The position numbers were made by a program, and so were the translations under genes. A stretch of DNA of 64,000 bases, from NCBI RefSeq assembly GCF_007000325.2, contig NZ_CP117268.1, positions 434,001 to 498,000 of the forward strand, written 5' to 3'. Position 1 is the stretch's first letter, and each line of letters opens with the position of its first letter. Shown here in pieces: positions 11,632 through 20,086 of this stretch. The stretch is from Rhizobium rhododendri. GTDB lineage: Bacteria > Pseudomonadota > Alphaproteobacteria > Rhizobiales > Rhizobiaceae. The notes under the pieces were generated by a model that was not told the origin of the DNA, made no database searches, and saw nothing but the letters and a program-made list of their open reading frames with translations.

Positions 11632-12102
11632 CAATCCTGGAATAGATATCCAATCTTTGCGTCGAACTTTCAAAAAGCGAACTCTCCTAATCTTGGGTTT
11701 CTCGGTGATGATCGTACGACAGACGAGCCAACATCCAATCCGATAGCAAGACTGTCGGCCGCCCATCCGGTCGCTGTTGAGCACACGCCGACGGTTAGCG
11801 CGATGGGACTCGGCTCTTTGGCGGCTTTGCCGCTCATTGCGTTGCGCTCCCTTGCGCGGCCTTTGCGTGAGTTTTGAGCACACACCGCGTGGCATGCGCT
11901 CGACCTGTGCCTGATGTTTGGCCGCTATCAGACCGAAGGTGCGGCGGCAACAGCCGACGGCATCGCCCATACAAGAGCTTGCCCGAGCCAGAATAAGCAC
12001 TTGATTTGGATGAATCACTTTACCAAGTCGGCGATCAAACTTAAACGGCGCCGGGTTTATAGTCGCGTAAAGTGTTGCTACCAAGCCGAATCTCTCTTAT
12101 AT
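11632..12102. other. intergenic, no supported gene
   Basis: No recognisable protein, RNA or mobile sequence was found in this stretch. Open frames on both strands have no family resemblance and no good ribosome site. Confidence 0.4.
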
Positions 12103-12149
12103 GTAGGTACGTACCTACCTACCTACCTACTTACCTACCTACTAGGAGG
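12103..12149 (+). promoter_or_regulatory. palindrome plus eight TACY tandem repeats before antitoxin start
   Basis: A perfect 16-bp palindrome GTAGGTACGTACCTAC (12103-12118) runs directly into eight tandem four-base units (TACC x4, TACT, TACC x2, TACT; 12112-12143). The ribosome binding site AGGAGG (12144-12149) follows at once. Phd/YefM antitoxins repress their own operons at palindromes with a TGTACA or GTAC core, so the palindrome is a reasonable operator. In the mRNA, CCU-A-CCU in the repeats could pair with AGG-AGG of the ribosome site with one bulged A. Confidence 0.6.
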
Positions 12150-12155
12150 CTTTCG

Positions 12156-12410
12156 ATGAGTATGACGAGTTTGTCCAGCCGTGAGGTTAATCACGACGTT
12201 AGCAAGGCAAAGAAAGCTGCCCAGATGGGGCCCGTTATCATCACAGACCGTGGTAAGCCATCGCATGTGTTGATGACCTACAGCGAGTTCGAGCGTCTGA
12301 CGGGAAAACGGCGGAGCCTCGTTGACGCGCTTTCAATGCCCGGTCTCTCGGTGGTCGACCTGGATCCGCCGAGGGCAGAAATCGTAACCCGCGAGGTCGA
12401 CCTGTTTTGA
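12156..12410 (+). CDS. Phd/YefM-family antitoxin
   Basis: 84 residues. The Phd/YefM fold signature is present: SSREVNHDVSKAKKAAQMGP at 6-25, then VIITDRGKPSHVLMTYSEFERL. The N-terminal part forms the DNA-binding dimer; the variable C-terminus (residues about 55-84) should bind and neutralise the toxin encoded next. The ATG at 12156 has AGGAGG six bases upstream; a longer frame reading through the TACC repeats is not needed. The gene overlaps the toxin gene by four bases. Confidence 0.88.
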   Translation: MSMTSLSSREVNHDVSKAKKAAQMGPVIITDRGKPSHVLMTYSEFERLTGKRRSLVDALSMPGLSVVDLDPPRAEIVTREVDLF

Positions 12411-12829
12411 AATACCTGCTCGATACCAACGTCGTCTCCGAACTGCGTAAGGCCGGAGACGGCAAGGCAGATGTAAACGTTACGCGTTGGCTCAACTCGC
12501 AGCATTCGAGCGATCTGTTTATTTCTGCTATCACGATCCTCGAAATTGAGCGAGGGATATTGCTCCTTCAACGTCGCGATCGGTCTCAGGCGGCTCTCTT
12601 GCGGACATGGATGGACAGACGCGTCCGCCCTGAGTTCGAGGGCCGTATTCTCTCGATCGATGATGCGATTGCGACGCGTTGCGCTCATCTTCATATCCCA
12701 GATCGTCGAAACGAGGCTGACGCTTTGATCGCCTCGACTGCGCTGGTTCATAGCTTGACCGTCGTAACGCGTAACGTTCAAGATTTTGCCGGAACCGGCG
12801 CGATTGTCGTTGATCCGTGGCTGGGCTGA
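12407..12829 (+). CDS. PIN-domain ribonuclease toxin (VapC-like)
   Basis: 140 residues. PIN-domain acidic residues are visible: the N-terminal LLDTNVVSE (Asp6), the ITILEIERG segment (Glu), NEADALIAST and VTRNVQDF near the C-terminus. VapC toxins are Mg-dependent RNases, often cutting initiator tRNA or rRNA. The start is TTG, which overlaps the TGA stop of the antitoxin (TTGA), a layout that keeps toxin translation low and coupled. The pairing of a Phd-type antitoxin with a PIN toxin is common in rhizobia. Confidence 0.88.
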   Translation: MKYLLDTNVVSELRKAGDGKADVNVTRWLNSQHSSDLFISAITILEIERGILLLQRRDRSQAALLRTWMDRRVRPEFEGRILSIDDAIATRCAHLHIPDRRNEADALIASTALVHSLTVVTRNVQDFAGTGAIVVDPWLG

Positions 12830-12946
12830 CGATTTTACATTCTGCAACACAGCATTATGGTGGCAAATAGCCGCGTTCCCTTCCAAATCAAAGCCTTTGG
12901 CAGCGGCGGGAGCTGATTTTTCAATATCTTTGGCGGCGCAAGAAGG

Positions 12947-13038
12947 GTCGGCGGTTCATATCGGATCAAGCGCAAGTAGTGATCTCAGTCTCTTCAAAGC
13001 TTTCCTATCAGCACACGGTTACCCTCCCGGTTACCGCA
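12947..13038. repeat. about 90-bp dispersed repeat, copy A
   Basis: This stretch matches 31281-31370 at about 85 to 90 percent by eye, including CGCAAGTAGTGATCTCAGTC and CCTATCAGCACACGGTTACC. Read on the minus strand it is the 3' end of the zinc-finger-like gene at 31317-31592 (CGNREGNRVLIGKL then a stop). It is thus a leftover of a second copy of that gene end plus its downstream sequence. The outer part carries the dispersed GGTTC...TCAAG motif. Confidence 0.7.
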
Positions 13039-13155
13039 CAAGCGACTGGGTCATCCTGCAACATCGCACAACTCGACCGCCGGAAGGTTTACTTTACGGA
13101 GCCCTGTTTTCGCATTCCTTTCGGAGAAAATTGTCCGATTTCATTCTTCATCAGG

Positions 13156-13353
13156 TCACTTTCGTGAAGCTTGAGCGTTCCCCACGGCATGCCTGAATTG
13201 GCTTGGGGAGAGATCTGTTGACTGTTTGAACTGATTGGAGAAATGGAAGGCTGAGTTGAAGCCTAGTAGCCCGGCGATCTCCTTGATCGATTTGTCGGTA
13301 TTGGAGAGAAAGTCGTGAGCCCGCTGGATCCGGACGGTGATCTGGTACTGATG
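13156..13353 (-). pseudogene. C-terminal remnant of an AraC-family regulator
   Basis: Read on the minus strand, the sequence gives an AraC/XylS DNA-binding end: HQYQITVRIQRAHDFL, then SIKEIAGLLGFNSAFHFSNQ and FKQSTDLSPSQFR, followed by a short tail and TGA. Only the last of the two helix-turn-helix motifs remains. A stop codon lies just upstream at 13354-13356 and the rest of the gene is missing. The break faces the 5'-truncated isomerase on the other strand. Sugar isomerases are often next to AraC regulators, so the two may once have been neighbours. Confidence 0.75.
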
Positions 13354-13381
13354 TTACCATTCTTCGGTCGCGTGACCTTGA

Positions 13382-14299
13382 ATGCATCCTGAACCATGGC
13401 CTTCAGGATCTTCCTTTTTCGACAAGGACGCCAAAGGCGATGTCTCGCTGAAGATTGGCGAAGCCGATACTGTATTTACCGCGCAAAGCGCCGTGTTCGG
13501 CACGCATATCGAGGTTTTGGAAATCGACGAACTGGCGCGCTTGAGGCGCGAAGTCTCCGACAGCGAAATCCTGGCATGCCTCGCTAAGATCAAGTCCGAT
13601 TTCGATGTGCAGGCCGATTGCGACGAAGAGGAACTGACGCGGGCCGCAAAGACCGCCGTTGCCCTCCGCAAGCTCGTGGAACTCAAGCGCATCGGTTCTC
13701 TGGCCTACTACTACGAATCCGTTCCCGGCCATGAATACGAGAACATTATCACATCCGTTATCGTCGGGTGCTCGATGTTGACGGCCGAGGGTATTCCGGT
13801 TGCTGGTGAATACGAGATCAAGAACGCTCAGGCGATGAAGATTATGGACAGTTTCGGCTCTGGCGGATCGTTCACAGAGTACTACGCAATGGACTTCAAG
13901 GCTGACGTCGTCCTCATGGGCCATGATGGCCCAGGTCACACGAAGATAGCCGAAGGCCGTACGAAGATACGGCCCCTCCAAGTTTTCCACGGTAAAGTCG
14001 GCTCGGGCGTCAGCGTTGAAATGTCCGTCAAGCACGGACCAGTCACATTGCTTTCCGTGGTCGAAATCGCGGGCACGCTCAAGCTGCTTTGCGCTGAGGG
14101 CTTTTCGGTCGAGGGTCCTATCCTGGAAATCGGAAACACCAACAGCCGATATCAATTCTCCATTGGCGCACGAGCGTTTACGGAGAATTGGAACGCGCAA
14201 GGGCCAGCACACCATTGTGCCGTCGGTGTCGGCCACATCGGCGGTAAGATTGAAAAGCTGGCAGAGCTTTTAGACATTCCATTCGTAAAGGTCTGTTGA
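13382..14299 (+). pseudogene. 5'-truncated sugar isomerase (L-fucose/L-arabinose isomerase-like)
   Basis: 305 residues match the central and C-terminal parts of the fucose/arabinose isomerase superfamily: VIVGCSMLTAEGIPVAGEYE, MDFKADVVLMGHDGPGH and a final segment with HHCAVGVGHIGGKIEKLA. Full proteins are about 470 residues, so roughly 160 N-terminal residues are missing. A stop codon sits directly in front of the first ATG (13379-13381), and the break coincides with the truncated AraC remnant. The retained part is uninterrupted, so the truncation could be recent, but an active enzyme is unlikely. Confidence 0.7.
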
Positions 14300-14635
14300 G
14301 CGTTGGCTCAGCCTCTCTGTTTGATATTGCGATATTCTGTCCGCACAAGCGTAATAGCGAGCCGGACGTTCATATCCCTTCAAGACCTGAAATATCGGTT
14401 CGACTTTGTGCTCAATAGTGGCTGCGACCCATTCTCCATGGCAGCTTTGCGCCGTCATTTTGGCCATTCGAGCTGCTTTTCGATCTCCTATAAGCTGACG
14501 GTCCACGGAATCGGCCTGTCTTCTTTTGCTAGTCGTTCCTGAAAAGCCGACTTTCATTTTAATGACTAGATGTCCCGATCGAGCTCTTATCGGACCCGTT
14601 AATACAGTTGCGAATTCGGGCTATTTCGGCGAAAA
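14300..14635. other. intergenic, no supported gene
   Basis: It separates the truncated isomerase from a convergent gene. I see no domain-bearing reading frame and no clear terminator. Confidence 0.4.
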
Positions 14636-15052
14636 TTATGAGGGCGGCATTCGCTCAAATGCCTGTAGCGAAGGATCTATCTTATCCCACACTTGGCCGC
14701 AGACACTATATGTGACGACTTGCGGATTGAACCTGCCTGGATCGTCGAGACTGGCAGCGTGTACCACTATCAGTTCCGGCATCGCGGCAAATGTCAGGTA
14801 AACTGGAGTTCCGCAGGCCGGGCAGAAGGCGTGTATCTTTTCATTTCCGCTTTCGCCCGCAACCCGCCAGCTTTTGGCCTCGCCCAAGATTGCCACATCG
14901 GCGCGCTGCGCGAACGTCAGATAGGATCCATGCCCGGTGCCGCTGCGTTTCTGGCAATCGCCGCATTGGCAGTGATTCTCGAAGATAGGTTCGCCCGCCG
15001 TTTCATAGCGGATTGCACCACAGGCGCAGCCGCCGGTATAGGCTTTGGTCAT
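14636..15052 (-). CDS. GFA/CENP-V domain protein
   Basis: 138 residues. The zinc-binding pattern of the glutathione-dependent formaldehyde-activating (GFA) fold is complete: GGCACG at 7-12, HCQCGDCQKRSG with Cys28, Cys30 and Cys33, and FCPACGTPVYL later. The family is named after one member that condenses formaldehyde with glutathione, but most members have unknown substrates. It lies 40 bp downstream of the AHSA1 gene on the same strand and may be the last gene of that ArsR-controlled unit. Confidence 0.85.
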   Translation of the reverse strand: MTKAYTGGCACGAIRYETAGEPIFENHCQCGDCQKRSGTGHGSYLTFAQRADVAILGEAKSWRVAGESGNEKIHAFCPACGTPVYLTFAAMPELIVVHAASLDDPGRFNPQVVTYSVCGQVWDKIDPSLQAFERMPPS

Positions 15053-15092
15053 GACTATTCTTTCTGAGAGTGAGATTTGACGCCGCCTGAAA

Positions 15093-15557
15093 TCAGGCCG
15101 CCTTTGTCTTGGCGAAGATGTCCAGACCCTTGCCGGTTTCGAGAAGGGATTTCAGGCTGGAGAGGACGGTTGGCCAGCCTTTGCTGATGCCGTTCGCCAT
15201 GCCGCTGCCCGCAATTAGGTCGTCATGGGTGACAGTCAACCTGACCATATCGTCATACTCTACTATCTCGAAGGTCACACGGCTGTGACTGGCCGGATCG
15301 GTAGCCTGCGAAGCATTCGCCCAGGACATAACTAGACGGGTCGGCGGAGAGATCTCGATGATCTTGCCGACAAGTTCGACGGAGCGTTCATCATTGGCAC
15401 GAATGTGTTCCCACTTCGATCCGATCTTCCAGTCGGAAATATTCTCGTGGCCCCAGTAACGGCTTGCGACATCCGGTTTCGTTATTGCCTCGAACACCTT
15501 TTCGGGCGTCGAGAGAATATAGGTTACATAAACAAAGCTGGTCGTCTCTCTGGTCAT
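15093..15557 (-). CDS. SRPBCC/AHSA1-family protein
   Basis: 154 residues with the helix-grip fold of the AHSA1/START-like family: FVYVTYILSTPEKVFEAIT at the N-terminus, the SRYWGH segment, and C-terminal GWPTVLSSLKSLLETG. The fold binds a hydrophobic ligand in a cavity; function is generally unknown. The start at 15557 is preceded by GGAAGGAGAG, which lies inside the end of the ArsR gene. Only two bases separate the two genes, so translation is coupled. A longer frame of 179 residues would overlap the ArsR gene and is not preferred. Confidence 0.85.
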   Translation of the reverse strand: MTRETTSFVYVTYILSTPEKVFEAITKPDVASRYWGHENISDWKIGSKWEHIRANDERSVELVGKIIEISPPTRLVMSWANASQATDPASHSRVTFEIVEYDDMVRLTVTHDDLIAGSGMANGISKGWPTVLSSLKSLLETGKGLDIFAKTKAA

Positions 15558-15559
15558 TG

Positions 15560-15874
15560 CTACTCTCCTTCCAGTTCTTTCTTCAAGTCGTGCAGCAGGC
15601 TGAGCCGCTGGCGTTCGAATTTCTGCACCCACCGCTCGTAGACTTCGTGCAGCGGCACTGGATTGATAAAATGCAGCCTTTCGCGCCCACGCTTGACCGT
15701 GCTCACCAGATTAGCATCCTCCAATATACCGAGGTGCTGCGTGGCGGATTGCCGGGCCATGTCCAGGGTTTCGCAGAGCGCGCTGAGCGTCTGCCCGTTC
15801 CTCTCGCAGAGAAGGTCGAGCAGCTTTCTGCGTGTCGGGTCGCCCAGCGCTTTGAAAACTTTGTCAGCGTGCAT
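15560..15874 (-). CDS. ArsR-family transcriptional regulator
   Basis: 104 residues forming a winged helix-turn-helix: VFKALGDPTRRKLLDLLCE at about 6-24 and the recognition helix LDMARQSATQHLGILEDANL. No metal-binding cysteine pattern of classic ArsR/SmtB sensors is present; this subgroup typically pairs with AHSA1 proteins. The ATG at 15874 is chosen because it gives the usual length; an upstream ATG at 15898 is possible but lies next to the operator. It probably represses the ArsR-AHSA1-GFA unit. Confidence 0.87.
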   Translation of the reverse strand: MHADKVFKALGDPTRRKLLDLLCERNGQTLSALCETLDMARQSATQHLGILEDANLVSTVKRGRERLHFINPVPLHEVYERWVQKFERQRLSLLHDLKKELEGE

Positions 15875-15902
15875 TGGTCTCAATCTGTACGAGTGCATGA
15901 AT

Positions 15903-15927
15903 ATGCAGGTAAATACCTGCATGTCAA
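15903..15927 (-). promoter_or_regulatory. ArsR operator inside its promoter
   Basis: A perfect inverted repeat ATGCAGGTA-AA-TACCTGCAT occupies 15903-15922. On the minus strand it sits exactly between TTGACA (complement of 15922-15927) and a -10-like CATATT (16-bp spacer), 29 bp before the regulator start. Binding of the regulator here would block RNA polymerase. This is the cleanest operator in the window. Confidence 0.75.
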
Positions 15928-16233
15928 GGGGCGGGTGGGAGCATGCGCCCGATCCGCACTCGTGAACTTCCAACTACAGATACAAGTGTCCGCTTACGGA
16001 GAGATTGTCACTTGTCGGCTATGACTGGGATGAAGTCGGAAGCAGGCCTAGATGCAGCTCGCGCTCTTTGGCAGCTATTTTAGCCTAGACCACCAAAGCC
16101 GGACAGTCGCGAAGCGGCCCCTGTCAGCCATTTCCGAAAGCAAATAGCTGCCCGCACACCGAAATTCGGCGCGAACGAATGAGCCAACGATGGGGTCGGC
16201 GGTTCGAGCCCCGTCAAGGCGAGTAGTTCGTGC

Positions 16234-16665
16234 TCAGCCTTTGCCGATGCGAAGCGGGTTGATTATCTCTATGCCGTAAAAGTCTTTCTCATTGTCGGTC
16301 ACGACGATGCATCCGTTCGCCTGGGCGGTGGCCGCTATGATGGTATCAAGGCCACCGCGTGATCGCCCGATTGCTTTTCCCTCGGCCATCAATCGCGCCC
16401 ATATGAGAGCTGCCGTTTCGTCAAAGGGTAGGATACGATTGGCGAAGAGACGCTGCGGCCCCTCATCACCAACAAACCAGCTCTCGAGAGAAGTACGCTT
16501 CTTGCCGGCGGGCTTCTCCAAGATGCCTTTATGGATTTCAGCCACAGTAAGTGAAGCGATAAAAAGACTATCGTCGGTCTGATCGGCCATCCATGTCATC
16601 AAAGCGACCGATGGCTCCGGCTTTGTGATGTTGCTCAGGATATTGGTATCGAGAAGGTAGCGCAT
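16234..16665 (-). CDS. PIN-domain ribonuclease toxin (VapC-like)
   Basis: 143 residues with all PIN landmarks: LLDTNILSNIT at the N-terminus (first Asp), SLTVAEIHKGI (Glu), RGGLDTIIAATA (Asp) and VVTDNEKDF (Asp). It is the second gene of a two-gene unit; its ATG overlaps the antitoxin stop by one base (TAATG). An Mg-dependent RNase activity on structured RNA is expected for the family; the target is unknown. Confidence 0.88.
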   Translation of the reverse strand: MRYLLDTNILSNITKPEPSVALMTWMADQTDDSLFIASLTVAEIHKGILEKPAGKKRTSLESWFVGDEGPQRLFANRILPFDETAALIWARLMAEGKAIGRSRGGLDTIIAATAQANGCIVVTDNEKDFYGIEIINPLRIGKG

Positions 16666-16964
16666 TAAAGATCGATCTCACGACCTTCTTCACGTTGACG
16701 AGAGATTTCAAGGTTAGCGCCGACAAGTGGAGAGCGGCGAAGCGCTGCGAGAATTCCGCCTTTTTTTGGCGGTTCACCATTGATGGTATCATTTAAAGCC
16801 GCACGTAGTTTGACGGACTCCGGGCCATTTTCTGCGAGGCGGCGCGCTAACATTCTGATGAGGTCACGATCGGCGTCGCGGCCCATGACTTCGAAACGAG
16901 CGAGCCCACGGTCACTCAAGCGGGATCTGTAGTTTTGAATTGCGCGGGTCTGGGAACTAGACAT
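16665..16964 (-). CDS. antitoxin paired with VapC-like toxin
   Basis: 99 residues with no strong named domain, but of a type regularly found directly before rhizobial PIN toxins: N-terminal YRSRLSDRGLARFEVMGRDA, DRDLIRMLARRLAENG, and a basic Arg/Gly-rich C-terminus. The N-terminal half resembles a DNA-binding dimerisation unit, and the C-terminus should contact the toxin. The ribosome site AGGAGG (complement of 16970-16975) is ideal. The order of antitoxin then toxin and the one-base overlap support the assignment more than the sequence does. Confidence 0.75.
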   Translation of the reverse strand: MSSSQTRAIQNYRSRLSDRGLARFEVMGRDADRDLIRMLARRLAENGPESVKLRAALNDTINGEPPKKGGILAALRRSPLVGANLEISRQREEGREIDL

Positions 16965-16969
16965 TTTGA

Positions 16970-16997
16970 CCTCCTAGCTATTCCCGGTAATATAGCT
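16970..16997 (-). promoter_or_regulatory. ribosome site and inverted repeat before antitoxin
   Basis: CCTCCT at 16970-16975 is the complement of an AGGAGG ribosome site. Immediately upstream is an inverted repeat AGCTAT (16976-16981) and ATAGCT (16992-16997) with a 10-base spacer. It is a candidate autoregulatory operator of the toxin-antitoxin pair. Confidence 0.5.
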
Positions 16998-17107
16998 GGA
17001 AAGACCTCAGCGCACAAGACCAGCACTGGACTTGGCTAAGATTTGAAAGCCGGCGAATCTCCCGGTCGATGGTTCGATTCCTTTCAAGGCGGGCAAAGTG
17101 CGCGTCG

Positions 17108-17260
17108 CTAGCTTCGATAACGCAGAGCCTCCAGCAGGACGGCAAAGGCAGGTGAGGGCAAGCGCCGACTGGGGTAGTAGAGATGGTAACCGGGGAAGGG
17201 CGGGCACCAGTCTTCAAGGACGCGGATGAGACTGCCTTCGCTCATCGCCGACACTGCCAT
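17108..17260 (-). pseudogene. C-terminal remnant of a LysR-family regulator
   Basis: The last 50 residues of a LysR protein are readable on the minus strand: SEGSLIRVLEDWCPPFPGYH, then LYYPSRRLPSPAFAVLLEAL and a stop. This ending is typical of the large rhizobial LysR subgroup. The sequence loses homology in frame near 17260, though a shifted frame shows related residues for a short way (GFAFDVG). The rest of the gene is absent. Confidence 0.7.
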
Positions 17261-17633
17261 ATCGGCGCAACACAACCTACGTCGAAGGCAAAGCCTGCCG
17301 CCAATGCCCAGCTACCTGCATTAGAAGCGAGCTTGCACCACCCAGGCCGTGCATCAAAATAACGAGGTGTTGCGTTCGCGATCAAGATCAGGCGACTCAT
17401 TGCCGAACGTGTCTGAAGCCACTCGGTTGCCCAAGTTCCGGCCGGAAGGATTTATGACGACCAGACCGCTCAGGGTCACCGCCGGCACAGCAATTAGGAA
17501 GAGCGGGCTCGATCGCAACATCGAATTTCCTCGTAAAGCGCACGGAACCCGAATTCGACAGTTTGGTTACCGTTCAACAGGATCAGATCCAAAATTGTTC
17601 GTTGCCGCCGTCTGCCTGCTACGGTCGACGATC
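17261..17633. other. intergenic, no supported gene
   Basis: The region holds weak open frames without domains, between a LysR remnant and the end of the PsiE-like gene. I see nothing supportable in it. Confidence 0.35.
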
Positions 17634-18164
17634 TTATCGTGAACTTGGTCGGCAACGCTCTTCCAAGGCATCCTTCCGGTCTTGGTCGCGCACCAGCCAG
17701 TAGACCGCACCAAGCGATAGTATCGCGACGGCCAGGCCCAGGATTGTCAGCGGTTCCGTGGCCGAGGCATCCAGAATTATAAACTTCCTTCCCAGCGCCA
17801 GTAGGGCGATGAGTACCACGGCGCGGGCCTGGACGATGTGTTCATGGCGCTTGAGGACGCTGATGATCGAGTGATTAAATTCTAGCGCGATCAACACCGT
17901 AAAGATCATGCCGAAGACGGTCTGGAAAACGCTGTGATCGGCCGGGTCGATAATGCCCTGCGCAACTAACTGGAAAACCCGGATCGACAACCCCGCCAAT
18001 GCAGCGATGACCACGAGGCTGATCAGGGCTGTCAACGCAACGATTACCAGTTGCTCGAAACGCTCGTAGAGGCTGAGGGCTGACCAAGAGCGACGGATGT
18101 CGCTCAGTGCATCATTTGGATCTGAGATTCTGTTTTTACTCTGATGGTAGGCCTCGTCTATCAT
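17634..18164 (-). CDS. PsiE-family membrane protein
   Basis: 176 residues. Four membrane helices are predicted by eye (about 37-60, 80-100, 107-128 and 142-160). The PsiE signature is the YERFEQLVIVALTALISLVV segment and VFGMIFTVLIALEFNHSI with conserved Glu and His. PsiE was named as a phosphate-starvation-inducible protein in E. coli; its molecular role is unknown. Here it stands alone between broken regions. The basic C-terminal tail (DQDRKDALEERCRPSSR) is cytoplasmic. Confidence 0.82.
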   Translation of the reverse strand: MIDEAYHQSKNRISDPNDALSDIRRSWSALSLYERFEQLVIVALTALISLVVIAALAGLSIRVFQLVAQGIIDPADHSVFQTVFGMIFTVLIALEFNHSIISVLKRHEHIVQARAVVLIALLALGRKFIILDASATEPLTILGLAVAILSLGAVYWLVRDQDRKDALEERCRPSSR

Positions 18165-18181
18165 CTCTTCCGCCTCAGCTG

Positions 18182-18415
18182 TTATTGAACTGAACGGTAG
18201 TATTTGGCTTCCATAAATGGCAAAAACAGGGAACCTGCCACGAGCACTGCGGTTGTTCGATCAGATACCCCCCTGAGGATCGGGTCACCTGAAAGCGAAA
18301 AGTCTTCACGTGACCTGTAGAGCCTGCCGGCGAAGAGCTCGCTCTGCGGAATGATATCGTCAAGCACCATGCCCCTGAGCCCGGACGCCGCTAGCCGAGG
18401 GCCAAGGCTCCCCAT
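18182..18415 (-). CDS. hypothetical protein, doubtful
   Basis: A 77-residue frame (including GSLFLPFMEAKYYRSVQ at the end) with no recognised family. Its last codons overlap a TTCCATAAATGGC sequence related to the dispersed repeat of this window, so it may be part of a repeat rather than a gene. Its start is 37 bp downstream of the dehalogenase stop. Confidence 0.2.
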   Translation of the reverse strand: MGSLGPRLAASGLRGMVLDDIIPQSELFAGRLYRSREDFSLSGDPILRGVSDRTTAVLVAGSLFLPFMEAKYYRSVQ

Positions 18416-18451
18416 CTACGCCAGACGGAAGATCTTCCACGCCGGGCAGCG

Positions 18452-19162
18452 TCATGCTGGCAAGAGCAATGCGGCCACCCCGTTCAAATCTGAGACCTCT
18501 GCATAGGGCCGCCAATCTGAATTGCCTACCTCCCGCCGCCGGTTCACCCAGATGCCGCGCAGACCCAATTCGTGTCGCGCCTTCATATCCCAGTACATTC
18601 CCATCGCCACATGCACCGTCTCGCTTGGCGTCACGCCCATCTCGCGGTAGGCATACTCGAACAACTGGCGCGACGGCTTGTACGCTTGCGCCTGTTCCGC
18701 GGTGATGACGTAGTCGAAGGGTACGCCGATGCGCGCAACGGTGGGCGCGATGAGATCGTCGTCAGAGTTCGTGAAGATCGCGAGCTTATAGCGCTCGCGC
18801 AGTCGACGCAGGACATTCGGAACCTCGGGGTGCGGACCCATCACCATCGGTGACGACGCAATGCGATCGATTTCGGCTGCGGTCGGCGTCAGGCCATGTT
18901 CGGCGAATGCTGCAGCGAAGCCGAGGCGCAAAACATCCTTGTAAAGCCGGTGCGGCCTCTCCGCCGTCAGCCGTTGCCCTTGCGCGGAGAAGCTTTCGAG
19001 AATTTTGGTTGCGCTGGCGCCGCCCGCATCATGCGCTGTCAGTATTGCACCGATCTCGCGCAGAAGTACTTCGTACCACTGCACGAGCGTGCCATAGCAA
19101 TCGAAGGTAATAACCTTCGGCGCGGGATCGAGAGTGAACATTAAGGCGTTGGGGTCGGGCAT
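18452..19162 (-). CDS. HAD-superfamily hydrolase, 2-haloacid dehalogenase type II
   Basis: 236 residues. HAD motif I is ITFDCYGTLVQW with the nucleophile Asp21; motif II is IFTNSDDDLI; motif III Lys is in AYKPSRQLFEYA; motif IV is in HVAMGMYWDMK. The type II haloacid dehalogenase group removes halide from L-2-haloacids, but many members act on other substrates. Motif IV reads MGMYWDMKAR rather than the more usual AS..WD, still keeping the acidic residue. It has no operon partner. Confidence 0.82.
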   Translation of the reverse strand: MPDPNALMFTLDPAPKVITFDCYGTLVQWYEVLLREIGAILTAHDAGGASATKILESFSAQGQRLTAERPHRLYKDVLRLGFAAAFAEHGLTPTAAEIDRIASSPMVMGPHPEVPNVLRRLRERYKLAIFTNSDDDLIAPTVARIGVPFDYVITAEQAQAYKPSRQLFEYAYREMGVTPSETVHVAMGMYWDMKARHELGLRGIWVNRRREVGNSDWRPYAEVSDLNGVAALLLPA

Positions 19163-20034
19163 CGAATCTTGCTCCTCGAAACATCGCTTCCTATCTCAAC
19201 GAGACGAACTCACCACAGCGCTGGTACGCTATTGAACATCCTGGTCGCCACTCACTGACCAACCTTGCCTACTTTCTTATGTCGCCCCGCCGTCCCGTGC
19301 TTCTATGAAAGCACGCCCGTTGCTCGATGTCATTCCGCGTAGGGAGCGAACTGCCGTGCTGTCACTCTCCCGTCCGTGCTCAGGTCGTTCTGCACGCCAG
19401 CGGACAGAAAACATTTGGCGGAACAGTGGAATTCAAAACTCATTGTCTATTCGAGATCGCAAGCGTGTCAACTGGGCACGATGGGGATGGTGAATACGGG
19501 GATTTTTCCAGTTTCTTCCCGTAGCCAACGAAACGGCAGCCGAGCGCCCGACCCATCCGCCTGCGGTCTCGTCTATGGTCTAGCGAGTGCAGCTTTCCAC
19601 CTGGCGGGAGCTCCGTGTCTCCCTCCATCCTTTGAACGGCGGCAATAATTTTCCGGACAACAGCCTCCATCTTAGCCAGTCAGCGAGCGAAGACCTCGGT
19701 GTATAGTGTGTCAGCCTTGCGCTCGCATCCTTAAGAGCGGCCGATAGATCAAATATCTCGTCTCTTGCCATCTTCTCGGTCATCGAAGCGATTTCTGTAT
19801 ATTCATTTTAAGCGTGGTTGCCATGAGTAACATAGCGATGGTCACTCGCTCGCCCGTTACTAGCTTTCTGGTTCTCGAAGACACGCCTCACGGGCTCCGG
19901 CAAATACTGCAAACTTCGTACGGCCTGTGAGAGGGCCCTCCGTTATCGTTGCCATGGCGCTGACTTCGGGAAGTTTTTCCTCTTGTTTAAGAGTTTGTCC
20001 CGTGTAAATGCGGATGACAAGACCTGGCTACTTC
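19163..20034. other. intergenic, no supported gene
   Basis: Nearly 900 bp without a convincing gene. A minus-strand frame at about 19580-19783 (MTEKMARDEIFDLSAALKDA) has the look of real coding sequence but breaks quickly, and I recognise no family. The stretch is probably eroded sequence. Confidence 0.35.
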
Positions 20035-20053
20035 AGGGGAGGACGGGAACATC
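20035..20053 (+). promoter_or_regulatory. strong ribosome site facing an ATC codon
   Basis: AGGGGAGG at 20035-20042 is followed, eight bases later, by ATC GCT AAG in the frame of the sensor kinase. With ATG instead of ATC the N-terminus would read MAKARLSRRLFLL, a natural cytoplasmic lead into the first membrane helix. No ATG, GTG or TTG lies in frame between the upstream stop (20015-20017) and TTG at 20087. Confidence 0.6.
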
Positions 20054-20086
20054 GCTAAGGCTCGGCTATCTCGCCGCCTATTCCTA

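Noticed and set aside
12103-12149. CRISPR-like array
   Set aside because: The repeat unit is only four bases with no spacers. It is a simple tandem repeat.
19163-20034. Small gene on the minus strand (about 19580-19783)
   Set aside because: The first 30 residues look natural, but no family, ribosome site or stable frame was found.
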